Shown: positions 43,457 to 53,459 of the stretch, in pieces
Layout: each line of letters begins with the position of its first letter
How positions within the stretch are numbered: the first letter of the stretch is position 1
Assembly (NCBI RefSeq): GCF_001399675.1
Contig: NZ_LJCO01000103.1
Location: 1-64,000 of the forward strand
Direction: 5' to 3'
DNA: 64,000 bases
Origin: Paenalicyclobacillus ferrooxydans
GTDB taxonomy: Bacteria > Bacillota > Bacilli > Alicyclobacillales > Alicyclobacillaceae
Program-made: the position numbers and the translations under genes
Notes under the pieces: model-generated
Databases searched by the model: none
The model's input: the letters and a program-made list of their open reading frames with translations, nothing else
What the model was told of the DNA's origin: nothing

Positions 43457-43520
43457 TCGGCTTTGCTTGGCTCGACAGGGTGTCAGCAGGGTGAACTCGT
43501 CTGGGAGGAGGACTTTGGAC

Positions 43521-43796
43521 ATGCAGAAGACAAAGAAAACACCTTTGAGAAAGTGTGTCGGATGTCAGGAGATGCATGACAAACGCGAACTTCTACGCGT
43601 AGTGCTCACGCCAGAGGGCGAGGTCCTGCTCGATCCGACGGGCAAGCAAAATGGGCGAGGTGCGTACCTCTGCCCCAAAGCGGAGTGTTTGCAACTTGCG
43701 CGAAAGAAAAAAGCGCTCGAACGTGCTCTGAAGACGTCGATTCCGGATGCGGTCTATGACCGCCTGTTGATGAAGATGGAGGGGATCGCAAAGTGA
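43521..43796 (+). CDS. rnpM: RnpM (YlxR) RNase P modulator
   Basis: The 91-residue YlxR-family protein has RKCVGCQE (Cys12, Cys15) and GRGAYLCP signatures. B. subtilis YlxR, renamed RnpM, binds RNase P RNA and modulates its activity. ATG 43521 follows a GGGAGGAGG SD; an in-frame open stretch upstream is excluded by that spacing. Its stop overlaps the GTG of ylxQ. Confidence 0.9.
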   Translation: MQKTKKTPLRKCVGCQEMHDKRELLRVVLTPEGEVLLDPTGKQNGRGAYLCPKAECLQLARKKKALERALKTSIPDAVYDRLLMKMEGIAK

Positions 43797-44188
43797 CACA
43801 GCAAGAGGGCGCTCCGTCCGACCACTCGTCAGCACCGGACGGCCGTGACGAATCAAAGTTTTTACAGGCCATTGGGCTTGCGCTGCGTGCGCGTCACGCT
43901 GTTGCCGGACACACGGGTGTGCTCCAAAGTGTGCAGGGGGGTAAGTCACGGTTGGTGATTGTAGCAAGTGACGCGGGTGCAAATGGGCTGAAGAAGTACC
44001 GTGACAAATGCACATTTTATCGTGTGCCGCTCGTGACTGCTTCAGACCGCTCAAAGCTCGGAGTCGCGTGCGGGCGTTCATATACAGTCGTTGTCAGCGT
44101 TACGGACGATGGGTTTGCAAGGATGTTGTCGGAACTCGCTCGGGAAATCTACGGAGGTGAAGCCTTTGGCGAAACTTCGAGTTTATGA
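43793..44188 (+). CDS. ylxQ: YlxQ, L7Ae/L30e-like K-turn-binding protein
   Basis: The 131-residue protein has an L7Ae/L30e/S12e/Gadd45 fold, with residues 24-60 ([21 protein letters not shown]) and [10 protein letters not shown] typical of bacterial YlxQ, a K-turn RNA binder. Its first 20 residues are an acidic, polar extension absent from short homologues. The start GTG overlaps the rnpM stop, and the 3' end overlaps infB by 23 bases. RNA target unknown here. Confidence 0.85.
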   Translation: MTQQEGAPSDHSSAPDGRDESKFLQAIGLALRARHAVAGHTGVLQSVQGGKSRLVIVASDAGANGLKKYRDKCTFYRVPLVTASDRSKLGVACGRSYTVVVSVTDDGFARMLSELAREIYGGEAFGETSSL

Positions 44189-47100
44189 ATACGCAAAGCA
44201 ATTAAATATGTCCTCAAAGGAAATCTTGACGATTTTGAGTCGTTTGGATGTACCTGTCGCCAATCATATGAGCGTGATGGACAACGAGATGGTGACAAAG
44301 GTGGAACAATTTTTTAATGACGTAAAAAAGCGCGCTGCCCAGAAGCATGCAACGGAAGTGGAACGGGAATTGCGCGAGAAGCAACGCAGTCGGGAACGTG
44401 CCTCACGGCAGAACAATAACAATCGCGGTGAGGAGAGACCGGCGAGCAATGCGAACGCGGGTGCTGGCAGTTCTTCAGATGCACGTCCGCCTCGTCGAGA
44501 TGACCGCCGCGATGACAGGAAATCTGCAGCCGCTGCATCTGTGTCAGGGGCTGGGGCAACTTCAAGTGCGAGTGTGTCTCCGCGTCTGGATGCGAGTTCT
44601 GATGAGTTAGGCAAAACCAATACCGGGAGAACGGCTGATGACAAGCCATCAGCACCTGTCGCGCCAGTAGGTGGTGAGACAACAAGCCAGAGTACAGCTG
44701 CGCAACAAGACAGCGCATCACGTCCGGACTCTCATTCGGAGGAGCGACCCGCGAGGAACTCCCGGCCGTTTGACGGTCGCCGTCCGTCCGGGGCTGGTGA
44801 GAGTCGGCCGATGTCCGGAGACAGTCGGCGTTCCAATTACGGCAACGGCCAAACGAGCTCGGGACAACGGGGCGGTTCTGGTTATGACAACCGAAACCGT
44901 TCAGGCTCCGATGGTCGTTCAGGTGGTGACAACCGGGGCGGGTACCAAGGTCGTCCCGACGGCGGCAGAAGTGAGGGGCAGAACCGGGGCAGTTCTGGCT
45001 CCAACGCTGGCGGTGCACCTCGCACCAATGATAATCGCGGTGGTTACAGCGGAGGCCAAAACCGCAGCGGATACCAAGGTCGTCCCGACGGAGGCCAGAA
45101 TCGCGCCGGTTATCAGGGACGTTCAGACGGTGGGCAACGGTCTGGTCCAGGTGGACGTCCCCAAGGCGGCAGCGGTGCTGGTGGATACGGCGGTCGTCCC
45201 CAAGGCGGTGGCGGCAGTGGATACGGCGGTCGTCCCCAAGGCGGTGGCGGCGGTGGATACGGCGGTCGTCCCCAGGGCGGCGGCGGTGCTGGATACGGCG
45301 GTCGTCCCCAAGGCGGCGGACGTCCCGGGGCAGGCTCTGGGCGCGGCGGCATGACTGCGTCAGCGGCTCCGGTGGCAAAGCCGGTCAGCCCAAGCTCCAA
45401 GGCGAAGGAAAAGGAACGCGAGCGCAACAAGTCGGACTTCCCTCGCGATAGAAAAGAGCAGTTCAACGAGGAGAAACTGCAACGTTCCGGCGGGAGACGC
45501 CGCGGCGGTGGTGGCGGACGTTCCGAATCCCGTCGTCCGGAGCTGCCGACTCATGTGACGGTCGAGGGTGCAATGTCGGTTGGCGACTTCGCAAAGCTGT
45601 TGAAGCGGGAACCGTCTGAGGTCATTAAAAAGCTGTTGTTCCTTGGTATTATGGCGACCATCAATCAGGATATCGATACGGATGCCATGGAACTCATTGC
45701 CGGCGAGTTTGGTGTCACAATTGAAGTGACAGAACCGGTGGATGAAGAAGCGCTTGATATGCTGATTGAGGAAGATAAAGAAGAAGACCGCAAGTCTCGT
45801 CCGCCTGTGGTTACCATCATGGGGCATGTTGATCACGGTAAGACAACTTTACTGGATGCCATTCGAAACAGTCGCGTTACGGCCACGGAGTCTGGCGGCA
45901 TCACGCAGCACATCGGCGCTTATCAGGTCGAAGTCAACGGTCGTGCCATCACCTTCCTTGACACACCTGGTCACGAAGCGTTCACCACTATGCGTGCACG
46001 TGGAGCCCAGGTGACGGACGTAACCATTCTGGTCGTCGCTGCAGATGATGGTGTCATGCCGCAAACGGTGGAAGCCATTAATCACGCGAAGGCAGCGAAC
46101 GTTCCAATTATCATCGCTGTGAATAAGATGGATAAGCCGGACGCCAATCCGGACCGTGTCAAGCAGGAGTTGACTCAGTACGGCCTTGTCTCGGAAGACT
46201 GGGGCGGCGAGACGGTGTTTGTGAACATTTCCGCATTGAAACACGAAGGACTTGAGGAATTGCTGGAAATGGTGCTACTCGTTGCAGACATGCAGGAGAT
46301 GAAGGCGAACCCGACCGGACGTCCGCGAGGTACTGTGATTGAGGCCAAACTGGATAAAGGCCGCGGTACAGTCGCTACAGTGTTGGTGCAAAACGGAACC
46401 TTGAAGGTCGGTGACATCGTGGTCGCCGGAAACACCTACGGAAAAGTGCGCGCGATGGTCGATGACCTTGGCAAGCGCATTAAGGAAGCGGGACCTTCGA
46501 CGCCAGTCGAGATCCAAGGTCTGAACGATGTGCCGAGCGCGGGTGACCTGTTTGTGGTCTATGACGATGAAAGGTCAGCCAGGAACCTTGTTTCGAAGCG
46601 TGTCAACCGTGAAAAGGCAGAGCAGTTGCAAAACACGTCTCGGGTGACTTTGGATGACCTGTACCGTCAAATCAAGGAAGGCAACGTCAAGGAACTGAAC
46701 GTAATCGTCAAAGCCGACGTGCAAGGTTCTGTCGAAGCCTTGGTTCAGTCCATCGAGAAAATCGATGTAGAAGGCGTTCGTGTCCATGTCATCCACAAGG
46801 GTGCAGGGGCGATTAACGAGTCTGACGTATCGCTGGCGAGTGCATCAAATGCGATTATCATCGGTTTCCACGTTCGTCCGGATGTCAACGCCAAACGAGC
46901 GGCTGAAGCTGAGAAAGTCGACATTCGCTTGTACCGTGTTATTTACAATGTGACTGAAGAGCTTGAGTCTGCGATGAAGGGCATGCTTGATCCAGAGTAC
47001 AAGGAAGTTGTTCTGGGTCACGCTGAGGTGCGGAATACATTCAAGATCTCTCGAATCGGAACCGTCGCAGGGTGTTATGTTGTGGACGGTAAGGTTGCCC

Positions 47101-47297
47101 GCGATGCAGAGTGTCGCGTGGTTCGTGACGGGATTGTCGTCTATGAAGGAATGTTTGACAGTCTGAAGCGTTTCAAGGACGATGCGCGCGAAGTGGCCAC
47201 CGGATTTGAGTGTGGTATCACGCTCGAAAAGTTCAACGACATTAAAGTCGGCGACGTGATTGAGGCCTTTAAAATGGAGGCTATCAAGGTACAATAA
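44166..47297 (+). CDS. infB: Translation initiation factor IF-2
   Basis: IF-2 recruits fMet-tRNA to the 30S subunit. This copy is 1043 residues, far above the Bacillus length of about 716. Residues 1-55 are the IF2N domain ([20 protein letters not shown]). Residues about 80-440 are low-complexity, rich in Gly, Arg, Ser and Gln, with four near-identical 12-residue repeats (340-387). The second IF2N region ([18 protein letters not shown]) precedes the G domain with [14 protein letters not shown] (about 551), DTPGHEAF and NKMDKPDA. Domains II-IV follow. The start is TTG 44166, five bases after GGAGGTGA and inside ylxQ. Confidence 0.96.
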   Translation: MAKLRVYEYAKQLNMSSKEILTILSRLDVPVANHMSVMDNEMVTKVEQFFNDVKKRAAQKHATEVERELREKQRSRERASRQNNNNRGEERPASNANAGAGSSSDARPPRRDDRRDDRKSAAAASVSGAGATSSASVSPRLDASSDELGKTNTGRTADDKPSAPVAPVGGETTSQSTAAQQDSASRPDSHSEERPARNSRPFDGRRPSGAGESRPMSGDSRRSNYGNGQTSSGQRGGSGYDNRNRSGSDGRSGGDNRGGYQGRPDGGRSEGQNRGSSGSNAGGAPRTNDNRGGYSGGQNRSGYQGRPDGGQNRAGYQGRSDGGQRSGPGGRPQGGSGAGGYGGRPQGGGGSGYGGRPQGGGGGGYGGRPQGGGGAGYGGRPQGGGRPGAGSGRGGMTASAAPVAKPVSPSSKAKEKERERNKSDFPRDRKEQFNEEKLQRSGGRRRGGGGGRSESRRPELPTHVTVEGAMSVGDFAKLLKREPSEVIKKLLFLGIMATINQDIDTDAMELIAGEFGVTIEVTEPVDEEALDMLIEEDKEEDRKSRPPVVTIMGHVDHGKTTLLDAIRNSRVTATESGGITQHIGAYQVEVNGRAITFLDTPGHEAFTTMRARGAQVTDVTILVVAADDGVMPQTVEAINHAKAANVPIIIAVNKMDKPDANPDRVKQELTQYGLVSEDWGGETVFVNISALKHEGLEELLEMVLLVADMQEMKANPTGRPRGTVIEAKLDKGRGTVATVLVQNGTLKVGDIVVAGNTYGKVRAMVDDLGKRIKEAGPSTPVEIQGLNDVPSAGDLFVVYDDERSARNLVSKRVNREKAEQLQNTSRVTLDDLYRQIKEGNVKELNVIVKADVQGSVEALVQSIEKIDVEGVRVHVIHKGAGAINESDVSLASASNAIIIGFHVRPDVNAKRAAEAEKVDIRLYRVIYNVTEELESAMKGMLDPEYKEVVLGHAEVRNTFKISRIGTVAGCYVVDGKVARDAECRVVRDGIVVYEGMFDSLKRFKDDAREVATGFECGITLEKFNDIKVGDVIEAFKMEAIKVQ
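45183..45326 (+). repeat. Four 36-bp tandem repeats inside infB
   Basis: Units at 45183, 45219, 45255 and 45291 are nearly identical and encode [11 protein letters not shown] plus one variable residue (S, G, A, then RP). They resemble RGG/YGG boxes of RNA-binding disordered proteins. Copy number may vary between strains. Confidence 0.9.
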
Positions 47298-47338
47298 GCG
47301 AGCGGGCGAGACAATCGGCTGCAAGGGAGGGACTGCCC

Positions 47339-47713
47339 ATGGCCGCAATCCGTCATCAACGCGTAGCAGAACAGATGAAGAAAGAATTGGCGGATATTAT
47401 TCGCACCGATATCAAAGATCAACGCATCGGCTTCACAACCGTCACGCGCGTGGAGGTCTCGAATGACCTTCAGCACGCAAAGGTGTACGTCAGCGTGTTC
47501 GGCGATCCTGAACAAAAACAGGTCACGCTGAGTGTACTGCAGAAAGCTGCAGGGTTTATCCGCGGTGAAGCGAGTCGCAGGCTTCGTATGCGGGTTACCC
47601 CGGAGATGGTCTTTGTGCTCGATGAGTCCGGAGAGTATAGTGCTCACATTGAGTCTGTGCTGAAGAATATTCGCGGGTCTTCTCTGCACGAAAGCAGAGA
47701 AACGGAGGAGTAG
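47339..47713 (+). CDS. rbfA: 30S ribosome-binding factor A
   Basis: The 124-residue KH-like cold-shock factor binds immature 30S subunits. Signatures are RVAEQMKKELADIIRTDIKD, GFTTVTRVEVSNDLQHAKVYVSVFGD and SRRLRMRVTPEMVFVLDES. SD GGGAGGG precedes ATG. ylxP, which lies between infB and rbfA in B. subtilis, is absent. Confidence 0.95.
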   Translation: MAAIRHQRVAEQMKKELADIIRTDIKDQRIGFTTVTRVEVSNDLQHAKVYVSVFGDPEQKQVTLSVLQKAAGFIRGEASRRLRMRVTPEMVFVLDESGEYSAHIESVLKNIRGSSLHESRETEE

Positions 47714-47716
47714 CTC

Positions 47717-48796
47717 ATGTCTGAGTCTCAACATTGTGCAAAAGACTCGGGGGTGGCAGCGGGGTGGACTCCGGCCCCGCGCCATCAAGATGAACTCAAA
47801 CAAGTCGCAGACGCACTGCGCAGCCATGATGACTGGCTGATTGTGACCCATGAGCGTCCCGACGGGGACGCCATCGGTAGTGCACTTGCGATGGCATGTA
47901 TTCTATCTGAGCTGGGAAAGCGCTGGACGTTTGGAATTGCTGAACCGATGCCGATTCGGTTCAGCTTTCTGCCGTTCTTTACAGAGGCGATCATCCTAGC
48001 AGGCGACGTTCCGCTGACTCATGTTGTGGCTGTAGACTGTGCAGACTCTGGCAGGTTTCAGTATGCGAAAAGGTTGATTCGGGATGATGCGATGGTGGTT
48101 AATGTAGATCATCATCAAACGAATCCTCATTACGGTCACGTCAACTTCGTAGACAGTGACGCCGCGGCAACGTGTGAGTTGGTTTATCACATTGCGCGTT
48201 CGCTCTCGGTTTCCATCTCAGAGGAGCTTGCCAAATGCCTGTATACAGGTATCCTCACCGACACCGGTGGTTTTGCACAACCGAATACGAGTCGGGCGGT
48301 CCACCAGATAGCAGCTGAATTGCTGGAAAGTGGTGTTCAGCCGTACGACATCGCCGGTCCCGCTCTCGAGGCTCGGACATGGCAACAGACAAAATTGTTA
48401 CAGGCGTCTCTGAACACCTTATCTTTACACCAGGACGGTTTGGTTGCGTCATTGTACGTCACGCGTGAAATGTTGGACTCCACTCTGTGTACGGACGATG
48501 ACACGGAGATCCTTGTCGGATTTGCCAGGGCCATCGAGACCGTGGAGGTCGGGCTGATGTTTCGCGAATTAGCGAATGGCCGTGTGAAGGTGTCACTGCG
48601 TTCAAAGCGGTGTGTCGATGTAGCCCGGATTGCGCAAGGGTTTTCGGGTGGAGGCCATGCGCGTGCAGCGGGCTGTGAACTGGCAGAGCCGCTTCAAGTT
48701 GCGATGGATTTGGTACATTTAAAAGTGCGAGAAGCAGTGATGGAGGCAGCAGAGTGTATTGCGGGATACTCATCCTCGACAAGCCCGCTGGGCTGA
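47717..48796 (+). CDS. nrnA: DHH-family nanoRNase/pAp phosphatase NrnA
   Basis: The 359-residue protein degrades 2-5-nucleotide RNA and dephosphorylates pAp. It has the DHH motifs THERPDGDAIGS (44-55), VVAVDCADSG, VNVDHHQTN and GILTDTGGF, and a C-terminal DHHA1 domain with GGGHARAAGCEL. Three bases separate it from rbfA. Its 3' end overlaps truB by 43 bases. About 30 extra residues precede the conserved core. Confidence 0.93.
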   Translation: MSESQHCAKDSGVAAGWTPAPRHQDELKQVADALRSHDDWLIVTHERPDGDAIGSALAMACILSELGKRWTFGIAEPMPIRFSFLPFFTEAIILAGDVPLTHVVAVDCADSGRFQYAKRLIRDDAMVVNVDHHQTNPHYGHVNFVDSDAAATCELVYHIARSLSVSISEELAKCLYTGILTDTGGFAQPNTSRAVHQIAAELLESGVQPYDIAGPALEARTWQQTKLLQASLNTLSLHQDGLVASLYVTREMLDSTLCTDDDTEILVGFARAIETVEVGLMFRELANGRVKVSLRSKRCVDVARIAQGFSGGGHARAAGCELAEPLQVAMDLVHLKVREAVMEAAECIAGYSSSTSPLG

Positions 48797-49662
48797 CATC
48801 CCACGATGTGGTGGCGCGGGTTCGACGGAAGTTAAAAACGAAAAAAGTTGGACATGCAGGTACCTTAGACCCTGATGCCACGGGCGTCTTGGTGCTTTGT
48901 ACAGGTGATGCAACGAGGCTTCTGGAGTACATGGGGGCTGATGAGAAGGTGTATCAAGGTCAAGTTGTGTTCGGTGTTGGCACTGACACGGATGACGCTT
49001 CTGGAGAGGTTGTCAACGAAGCTGATGCAAGCAGTCTTTGCGCGGATGAGGTCCTTGAGACCGCACACCAACTGACGGGGCATATTTTGCAACGACCGCC
49101 GCGGTTTTCAGCTGTCCACGTGCAAGGGAAGCGCGCTTATGACCTGGCACGGGCGGGTGCTGAATTTGATTTGCCAGCCCGAGAAGTATTCATCCGGGAG
49201 TTGAGTGTCGGTGAGTTTGTGCCGGGTGTTACTGCAAAAGCTGACTTCCGTGTTCATTGCTCAAAGGGTACATACATCCGATCGCTGTGTCGGGATTGGG
49301 GCGCTTTAATGGGATTGCCTGCACATATGTCTACGCTTCGCCGCGTGCAGTCCGGGTCTTATCGCATCGAGGAGGCAGCGGCGCTTGAAGCCTTTGAAAC
49401 TGCAGAGGAGCCCGGAGTGTACCTCCGGCCGATGCAAGAAGCAGTTCGACACATGCAGAAGGTAGAGGTCTCTCTGAGCCAGGCAAAGCGTCTGAGTCAA
49501 GGGCAAGGTATCACACTGGCTGCACATGGACTCGATGAGGGGCCCGTCGCGGTGGTCTGTCAGCATGAAATTGTGGCTGTCGCAGCGGCGTCGAGGCAAA
49601 GTCTGGACAGCGACGTTGTAATACGGCCGAGAAAGGTTTTTTGGAGGGAGGGCCAGCAGTGA
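48754..49662 (+). CDS. truB: tRNA pseudouridine-55 synthase TruB
   Basis: TruB (302 residues) makes pseudouridine 55 in all tRNAs. ILILDKPAGLTSHDVV, VGHAGTLDPDATGVLVLC (catalytic Asp39) and RVHCSKGTYIRSLCRD are diagnostic. The start is GTG 48754 with GGAGG upstream, 43 bases inside nrnA. Its stop overlaps the ribF start by four bases. Confidence 0.96.
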   Translation: MYCGILILDKPAGLTSHDVVARVRRKLKTKKVGHAGTLDPDATGVLVLCTGDATRLLEYMGADEKVYQGQVVFGVGTDTDDASGEVVNEADASSLCADEVLETAHQLTGHILQRPPRFSAVHVQGKRAYDLARAGAEFDLPAREVFIRELSVGEFVPGVTAKADFRVHCSKGTYIRSLCRDWGALMGLPAHMSTLRRVQSGSYRIEEAAALEAFETAEEPGVYLRPMQEAVRHMQKVEVSLSQAKRLSQGQGITLAAHGLDEGPVAVVCQHEIVAVAAASRQSLDSDVVIRPRKVFWREGQQ

Positions 49663-50621
49663 TAGACGTGATTGAAGTGACAGGGATTCCGCCCGTCAGC
49701 GACGAGCGCCAGGTGCTGGCCATCGGCAAGTTTGACGGGGTACATATCGGTCATCAAGAAATTTTGAGGCAAGCTAGGGCCTGTTCTAACGGGGAACGAA
49801 TCGCCGTGATGAGCTTTTGGCCGCATCCTGCTTGGACATTGGCAGGGAAAGCCGGATATGATCGTGCATTAACGCCCAAGTACGAACAGGCGCGTCTGCT
49901 CGAGGGGTTTGGTGTCAGTCGTCAATACCGCGTTGAGTTCTCGAAGGAATACGCGGGAACCAGTGCAGACGAGTTTGTTTCTGTCCATCTGTCGAGGCTT
50001 AATCTGGCGGGGATCATCGTTGGAGTCGACTTTACATTCGGCAAGGGTGGACAGGCAACGGTGGAAGACCTTGAGAGACTGTGCAGGGTCATTGGGGTCC
50101 CCGTTCATGTGGTCACAGCAGTAGAGGAGAACGGCATTAAGGTCAGCAGTTCACAGATTCGCAGTCATCTGGTACAGGGGCGAGTTGAGGCTGCGGAAGC
50201 CTTGCTCGGCAGACCCTATGCTGTCACGGGACAGGTAGCGCATGGTCAGGAACTTGGCCGCAAGCTTGGATTCCCGACGGCCAATCTGGAGGGCATCGAC
50301 GAGTACGTGATGCCTGCAACAGGGGTTTATGCGGTCTCTGTTCAAGTCCTCGGCCGTAATGGTGAGGAAAGCGAAGCTGGAGGAAACACCTGGTTTGGTG
50401 TCCTCAATGCTGGCGTGCGGCCGACAGTCGATGGAACACGCTTTCAGGTCGAAGTTCACCTGCTTGACTTCTCGGGAGACCTATACGGTCAATCGATTCG
50501 TGTATCGTTTCTCGGTCGCGTTCGGGATGAACAGAGATTCTCGTCTCTCGATGCGCTCAAGGAGCAGATTGCAAAGGATACGGAATCCGTGCGCCGGTTG
50601 TTTGGAATTGGCAGAGGCTGA
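49659..50621 (+). CDS. ribF: Riboflavin kinase/FAD synthetase RibF (RibC)
   Basis: This bifunctional 320-residue enzyme makes FMN and FAD. The N-terminal nucleotidyltransferase has GKFDGVHIGHQ (23-33) and SSSQIRSHLVQG; the C-terminal kinase has GQELGRKLGFPTANL, ATGVYAV and VHLLDFSGDLYGQ. GTG 49659 overlaps the truB stop (GTGA). No FMN riboswitch is seen because the gene lies inside an operon. Confidence 0.96.
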   Translation: MIDVIEVTGIPPVSDERQVLAIGKFDGVHIGHQEILRQARACSNGERIAVMSFWPHPAWTLAGKAGYDRALTPKYEQARLLEGFGVSRQYRVEFSKEYAGTSADEFVSVHLSRLNLAGIIVGVDFTFGKGGQATVEDLERLCRVIGVPVHVVTAVEENGIKVSSSQIRSHLVQGRVEAAEALLGRPYAVTGQVAHGQELGRKLGFPTANLEGIDEYVMPATGVYAVSVQVLGRNGEESEAGGNTWFGVLNAGVRPTVDGTRFQVEVHLLDFSGDLYGQSIRVSFLGRVRDEQRFSSLDALKEQIAKDTESVRRLFGIGRG

Positions 50622-50622
50622 A

Positions 50623-50650
50623 TTGACGTTGGCACTTATTATGTTATAAT
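50623..50650 (+). promoter_or_regulatory. Strong promoter of rpsO
   Basis: TTGACG (50623-50628), a 16-base spacer and consensus TATAAT (50645-50650) with TG in the extended -10 position. It begins two bases after the ribF stop. Confidence 0.88.
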
Positions 50651-50657
50651 AACTTGG

Positions 50658-50785
50658 TCTTAACCGCAGGAAGCGACGGAGATTGACTCTGTCTGGTTGA
50701 ACTGTAACGTTGATTTCCGTGTCCTCCGCACGCGAATTCTCCGTAACAGGGATGGGCTTCCCGACTAAAGGAGGATCCTGCTTAA
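50658..50785 (+). promoter_or_regulatory. rpsO leader, probable S15 autoregulatory element
   Basis: The 130-base leader includes ACGGAG near 50674 able to pair with CTCCGT near 50740, and GGGA-TGGGCT-TCCC just before the SD. Firmicute rpsO leaders are known S15-binding sites. The exact published fold cannot be assigned by eye. Confidence 0.4.
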
Positions 50786-51052
50786 ATGCTGACAAACGAA
50801 TTGAAGAAGCAGATTGTTGAAAAATTCCAGCTTCATGAGACCGACACTGGCTCTCCAGAGGTTCAGGTTGCTATTCTCACGGAGCGCATCACTCAGCTCA
50901 CTGAGCACTTCCGTGTTCACAAGAAGGACCATCACTCACGCCGTGGACTTTACAAGATGATTGGACATCGTCGTAACTTGCTGAACTACATCCGCAATAA
51001 GGATGTTAATCGCTATCGTGAGTTGATTCAAACTCTCGGACTGCGCAGGTAG
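50786..51052 (+). CDS. rpsO: 30S ribosomal protein S15
   Basis: The 88-residue uS15 has canonical length and sequence: [42 protein letters not shown] and [26 protein letters not shown] lies ahead of ATG. It has its own strong promoter and precedes pnp, as in most bacteria. Confidence 0.98.
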   Translation: MLTNELKKQIVEKFQLHETDTGSPEVQVAILTERITQLTEHFRVHKKDHHSRRGLYKMIGHRRNLLNYIRNKDVNRYRELIQTLGLRR

Positions 51053-51066
51053 TAGTCTTGAAGGGG

Positions 51067-51093
51067 GAGGCGGGCTTCGGCCCGCTTCTTTTA
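51067..51093 (+). terminator. UUCG-capped terminator between rpsO and pnp
   Basis: AGGCGGGC pairs with GCCCGCTT around TTCG, followed by CTTTTAC. It probably attenuates read-through to pnp. Confidence 0.75.
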
Positions 51094-51182
51094 CATACTT
51101 GTACATATGGAAACGCTGAGAGTATATGCGTCGAGCGAAGGACATTGCTTGATGCTGTGAAAAGGGAGGATTATGGACAAGC

Positions 51183-53270
51183 ATGGTGACACGTCATGAG
51201 TTTTCCGTCGGCGGCCGCAGGATGGTTCTTGAAACCGGCAAGCTGGCCAAGCAGGCAACAGCCGCTGTAAACGTGCGGTATGGAGATACCGTGGTTTTAG
51301 CTACGGTGACGGCTTCGAAAGAACCAAAGGACCTTGACTTCTTTCCATTAACGGTGAACTATGAGGAACGTTTTTACGCCGTAGGCAAAATTCCCGGTGG
51401 GTTTATCAAGCGGGAAGGACGCCCAAGTGAGCGAGCGATTCTGGCATCGCGTTTGATTGACCGTCCGATCCGGCCGTTGTTTCCAGAAGGTTTTCGCAAC
51501 GAGGTCCAGGTTGTGGACTTGGTGATGTCTGTTGAACAGGACTGCGCTCCGGAAATTACGGCCATGATTGGTACCTCAGCCGCTCTCACAATCTCCGACG
51601 TCCCATTTGACGGGCCGATTGCTGGCGTGATTGTAGGTTACATTGGCGGAGAGTTTGTGCTGAACCCGACTGTCGCAGAGGCGCTTCAGAGCGAAATGCA
51701 TCTGACTGTTGCAGGAACCAAAAACGCGATCGTCATGGTAGAAGCGGGTGCAAACGAAATCCCCGAGCAGAAGATGCTCGAGGCAATCTTGTTTGGACAC
51801 GAGGCGATTCAAAAGATTATCGCGGAGATTGAGAAATTTGCCGAGATGGTCGGTGTGACGAAGCGCGAAGTGGTTTTACATGCGGTTGACGCAGAACTGA
51901 ACAGCGCCATCAGGGACTATGCAACCGAGAAAATCCGTGTTGCGGTGCGCAATGCGGACAAGCTTGCACGAGAAGCTGCTATCGATGAAGTGAACCAAGA
52001 GGTGTTGGCGCATTTCGCTGAACAATTCGTTGACCAAGATAAAGCCATGCACGAGGTCTTGCATGATATCCTCAAAGAAGAAGTGAGGCGTGCAATCTTA
52101 TTTGACGGGATTCGTCCGGACGGTCGCAAGCTGACGGAAATCCGTCCCATCTCCTGTGAAGTGGGTTTACTTCCAAGGGCACATGGCTCAGGGCTGTTCA
52201 CACGTGGACAAACCCAGGCATTGTCGGTGTGCACGCTTGGAGCACTTGGTGATGAGCAGATGCTCGACGGACTTGGTACAGAAGAAACCAATCGTTATAT
52301 GCATCACTACAATTTCCCGCCATTCAGCGTTGGCGAGGCTCGGGCGCTGCGTGCGCCAAGTCGTCGTGACATCGGCCACGGGGCACTTGGGGAACGTGCC
52401 CTTGATCCGGTGATTCCGAGTCCAGAAGAATTCCCGTACGCAATCCGCGTTGTGTCTGAGATCCTGGAGTCGAACGGGTCAACGTCGCAGGCAAGCATTT
52501 GCGGCAGCACAATGGCGTTAATGGACGCTGGCGTTCCCATCAAGGCCCCGGTTGCCGGTATAGCAATGGGTCTCGTCAAAGAGGGAGACGCAGTTGCCGT
52601 GCTCAGTGATATCCAGGGACTTGAAGACCACCTTGGTGACATGGACTTTAAAGTTGCCGGCACTGCTAAAGGTGTCACTGCACTTCAGATGGACATCAAG
52701 ATTGCCGGCATTGACAGAGAAGTCCTTGACCGGGCTCTGAGCCAGGCGCATGAAGGTCGCATGTTCATTCTTGGCAAGATGCAAGAAGCGATTGTTCAGC
52801 CGCGCGAAGAGTTGTCCAAGTATGCACCGCGCGTACTCTCGCTGACGATTCCACCTGAGAAGATTCGCGATGTAATCGGACCTGGCGGGCGGGTCATCAA
52901 TAAGATCATCGAGGAGACCGGTGTGAAGATCGACATTGAACAGGACGGCCGCGTCTTTATTTCCGGAGTGGATTCAGAAGGCGCAAACAAGGCTCGTCAA
53001 CAGATCTTGAATATCACTGCGGACGTAGAGGTTGGTAAGGTCTATCTCGGAAAAGTGACCCGGGTTGAAAAGTACGGCGCGTTCGTTGAGGTGCTGCCCG
53101 GTAAGGAAGGGCTGGTTCACATTTCACAGCTCGACCTGAACCGCGTGAATAAGGTAGAAGACATCTGCAACGTCGGAGAGCAAATCCAGGTCAAGCTGAC
53201 AGAAATTGATGGTCAGGGCCGGATCAATCTCTCTCGCAAAGAAGCGTTAAAGGCGGAACAGGAAGCCTAA
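51183..53270 (+). CDS. pnp: Polynucleotide phosphorylase
   Basis: The 695-residue trimeric exoribonuclease degrades RNA by phosphorolysis. Two RNase PH domains ([54 protein letters not shown], with [11 protein letters not shown]) flank a helical domain. KH ([19 protein letters not shown]) and S1 ([20 protein letters not shown]) domains close the protein. GGGAGGA (51164-51170) lies 12 bases before ATG 51183; a closer ATG at 51173 opens only an eight-codon frame. Confidence 0.97.
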   Translation: MVTRHEFSVGGRRMVLETGKLAKQATAAVNVRYGDTVVLATVTASKEPKDLDFFPLTVNYEERFYAVGKIPGGFIKREGRPSERAILASRLIDRPIRPLFPEGFRNEVQVVDLVMSVEQDCAPEITAMIGTSAALTISDVPFDGPIAGVIVGYIGGEFVLNPTVAEALQSEMHLTVAGTKNAIVMVEAGANEIPEQKMLEAILFGHEAIQKIIAEIEKFAEMVGVTKREVVLHAVDAELNSAIRDYATEKIRVAVRNADKLAREAAIDEVNQEVLAHFAEQFVDQDKAMHEVLHDILKEEVRRAILFDGIRPDGRKLTEIRPISCEVGLLPRAHGSGLFTRGQTQALSVCTLGALGDEQMLDGLGTEETNRYMHHYNFPPFSVGEARALRAPSRRDIGHGALGERALDPVIPSPEEFPYAIRVVSEILESNGSTSQASICGSTMALMDAGVPIKAPVAGIAMGLVKEGDAVAVLSDIQGLEDHLGDMDFKVAGTAKGVTALQMDIKIAGIDREVLDRALSQAHEGRMFILGKMQEAIVQPREELSKYAPRVLSLTIPPEKIRDVIGPGGRVINKIIEETGVKIDIEQDGRVFISGVDSEGANKARQQILNITADVEVGKVYLGKVTRVEKYGAFVEVLPGKEGLVHISQLDLNRVNKVEDICNVGEQIQVKLTEIDGQGRINLSRKEALKAEQEA

Positions 53271-53303
53271 GGGCGTTTCGCGTATGGCATGGTGAACACA
53301 GTC

Positions 53304-53333
53304 GGTTCAAACAACGATCGTTTGAACCTTTGT
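53304..53333 (+). terminator. First of two terminators after pnp
   Basis: GGTTCAAAC (53304-53312) pairs with GTTTGAACC (53320-53328); TTTGTA follows. Confidence 0.65.
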
Positions 53334-53338
53334 ACTAC

Positions 53339-53371
53339 AAATCCTTCTCTGTGGTTCAGAGAGGGATTTTT
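53339..53371 (+). terminator. Second terminator after pnp
   Basis: AAATCCTTCTCT pairs with AGAGAGGGATTT around GTGGTTC, ending in TTTTTCG. Together with the first it makes a tandem stop. Confidence 0.85.
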
Positions 53372-53459
53372 CGTTTATTTTGGGTACCCTAGCCGTATCA
53401 TACACCGCTTTGAGCCGCCGTCTGGCGGCACCTCGGTGACGGCTGGGAGTTGAAGTTCT

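Noticed and set aside
45160-45380. Long reverse-strand reading frames opposite the infB repeats
   Set aside because: They mirror the Gly/Arg-rich repeat on the other strand and have no start signals.
49640-49660. FMN riboswitch before ribF
   Set aside because: ribF starts inside truB; there is no leader sequence.
51173-51199. ATG directly after the pnp Shine-Dalgarno opening an eight-codon frame
   Set aside because: Only two bases from the SD, too short, and overlaps the real pnp start.
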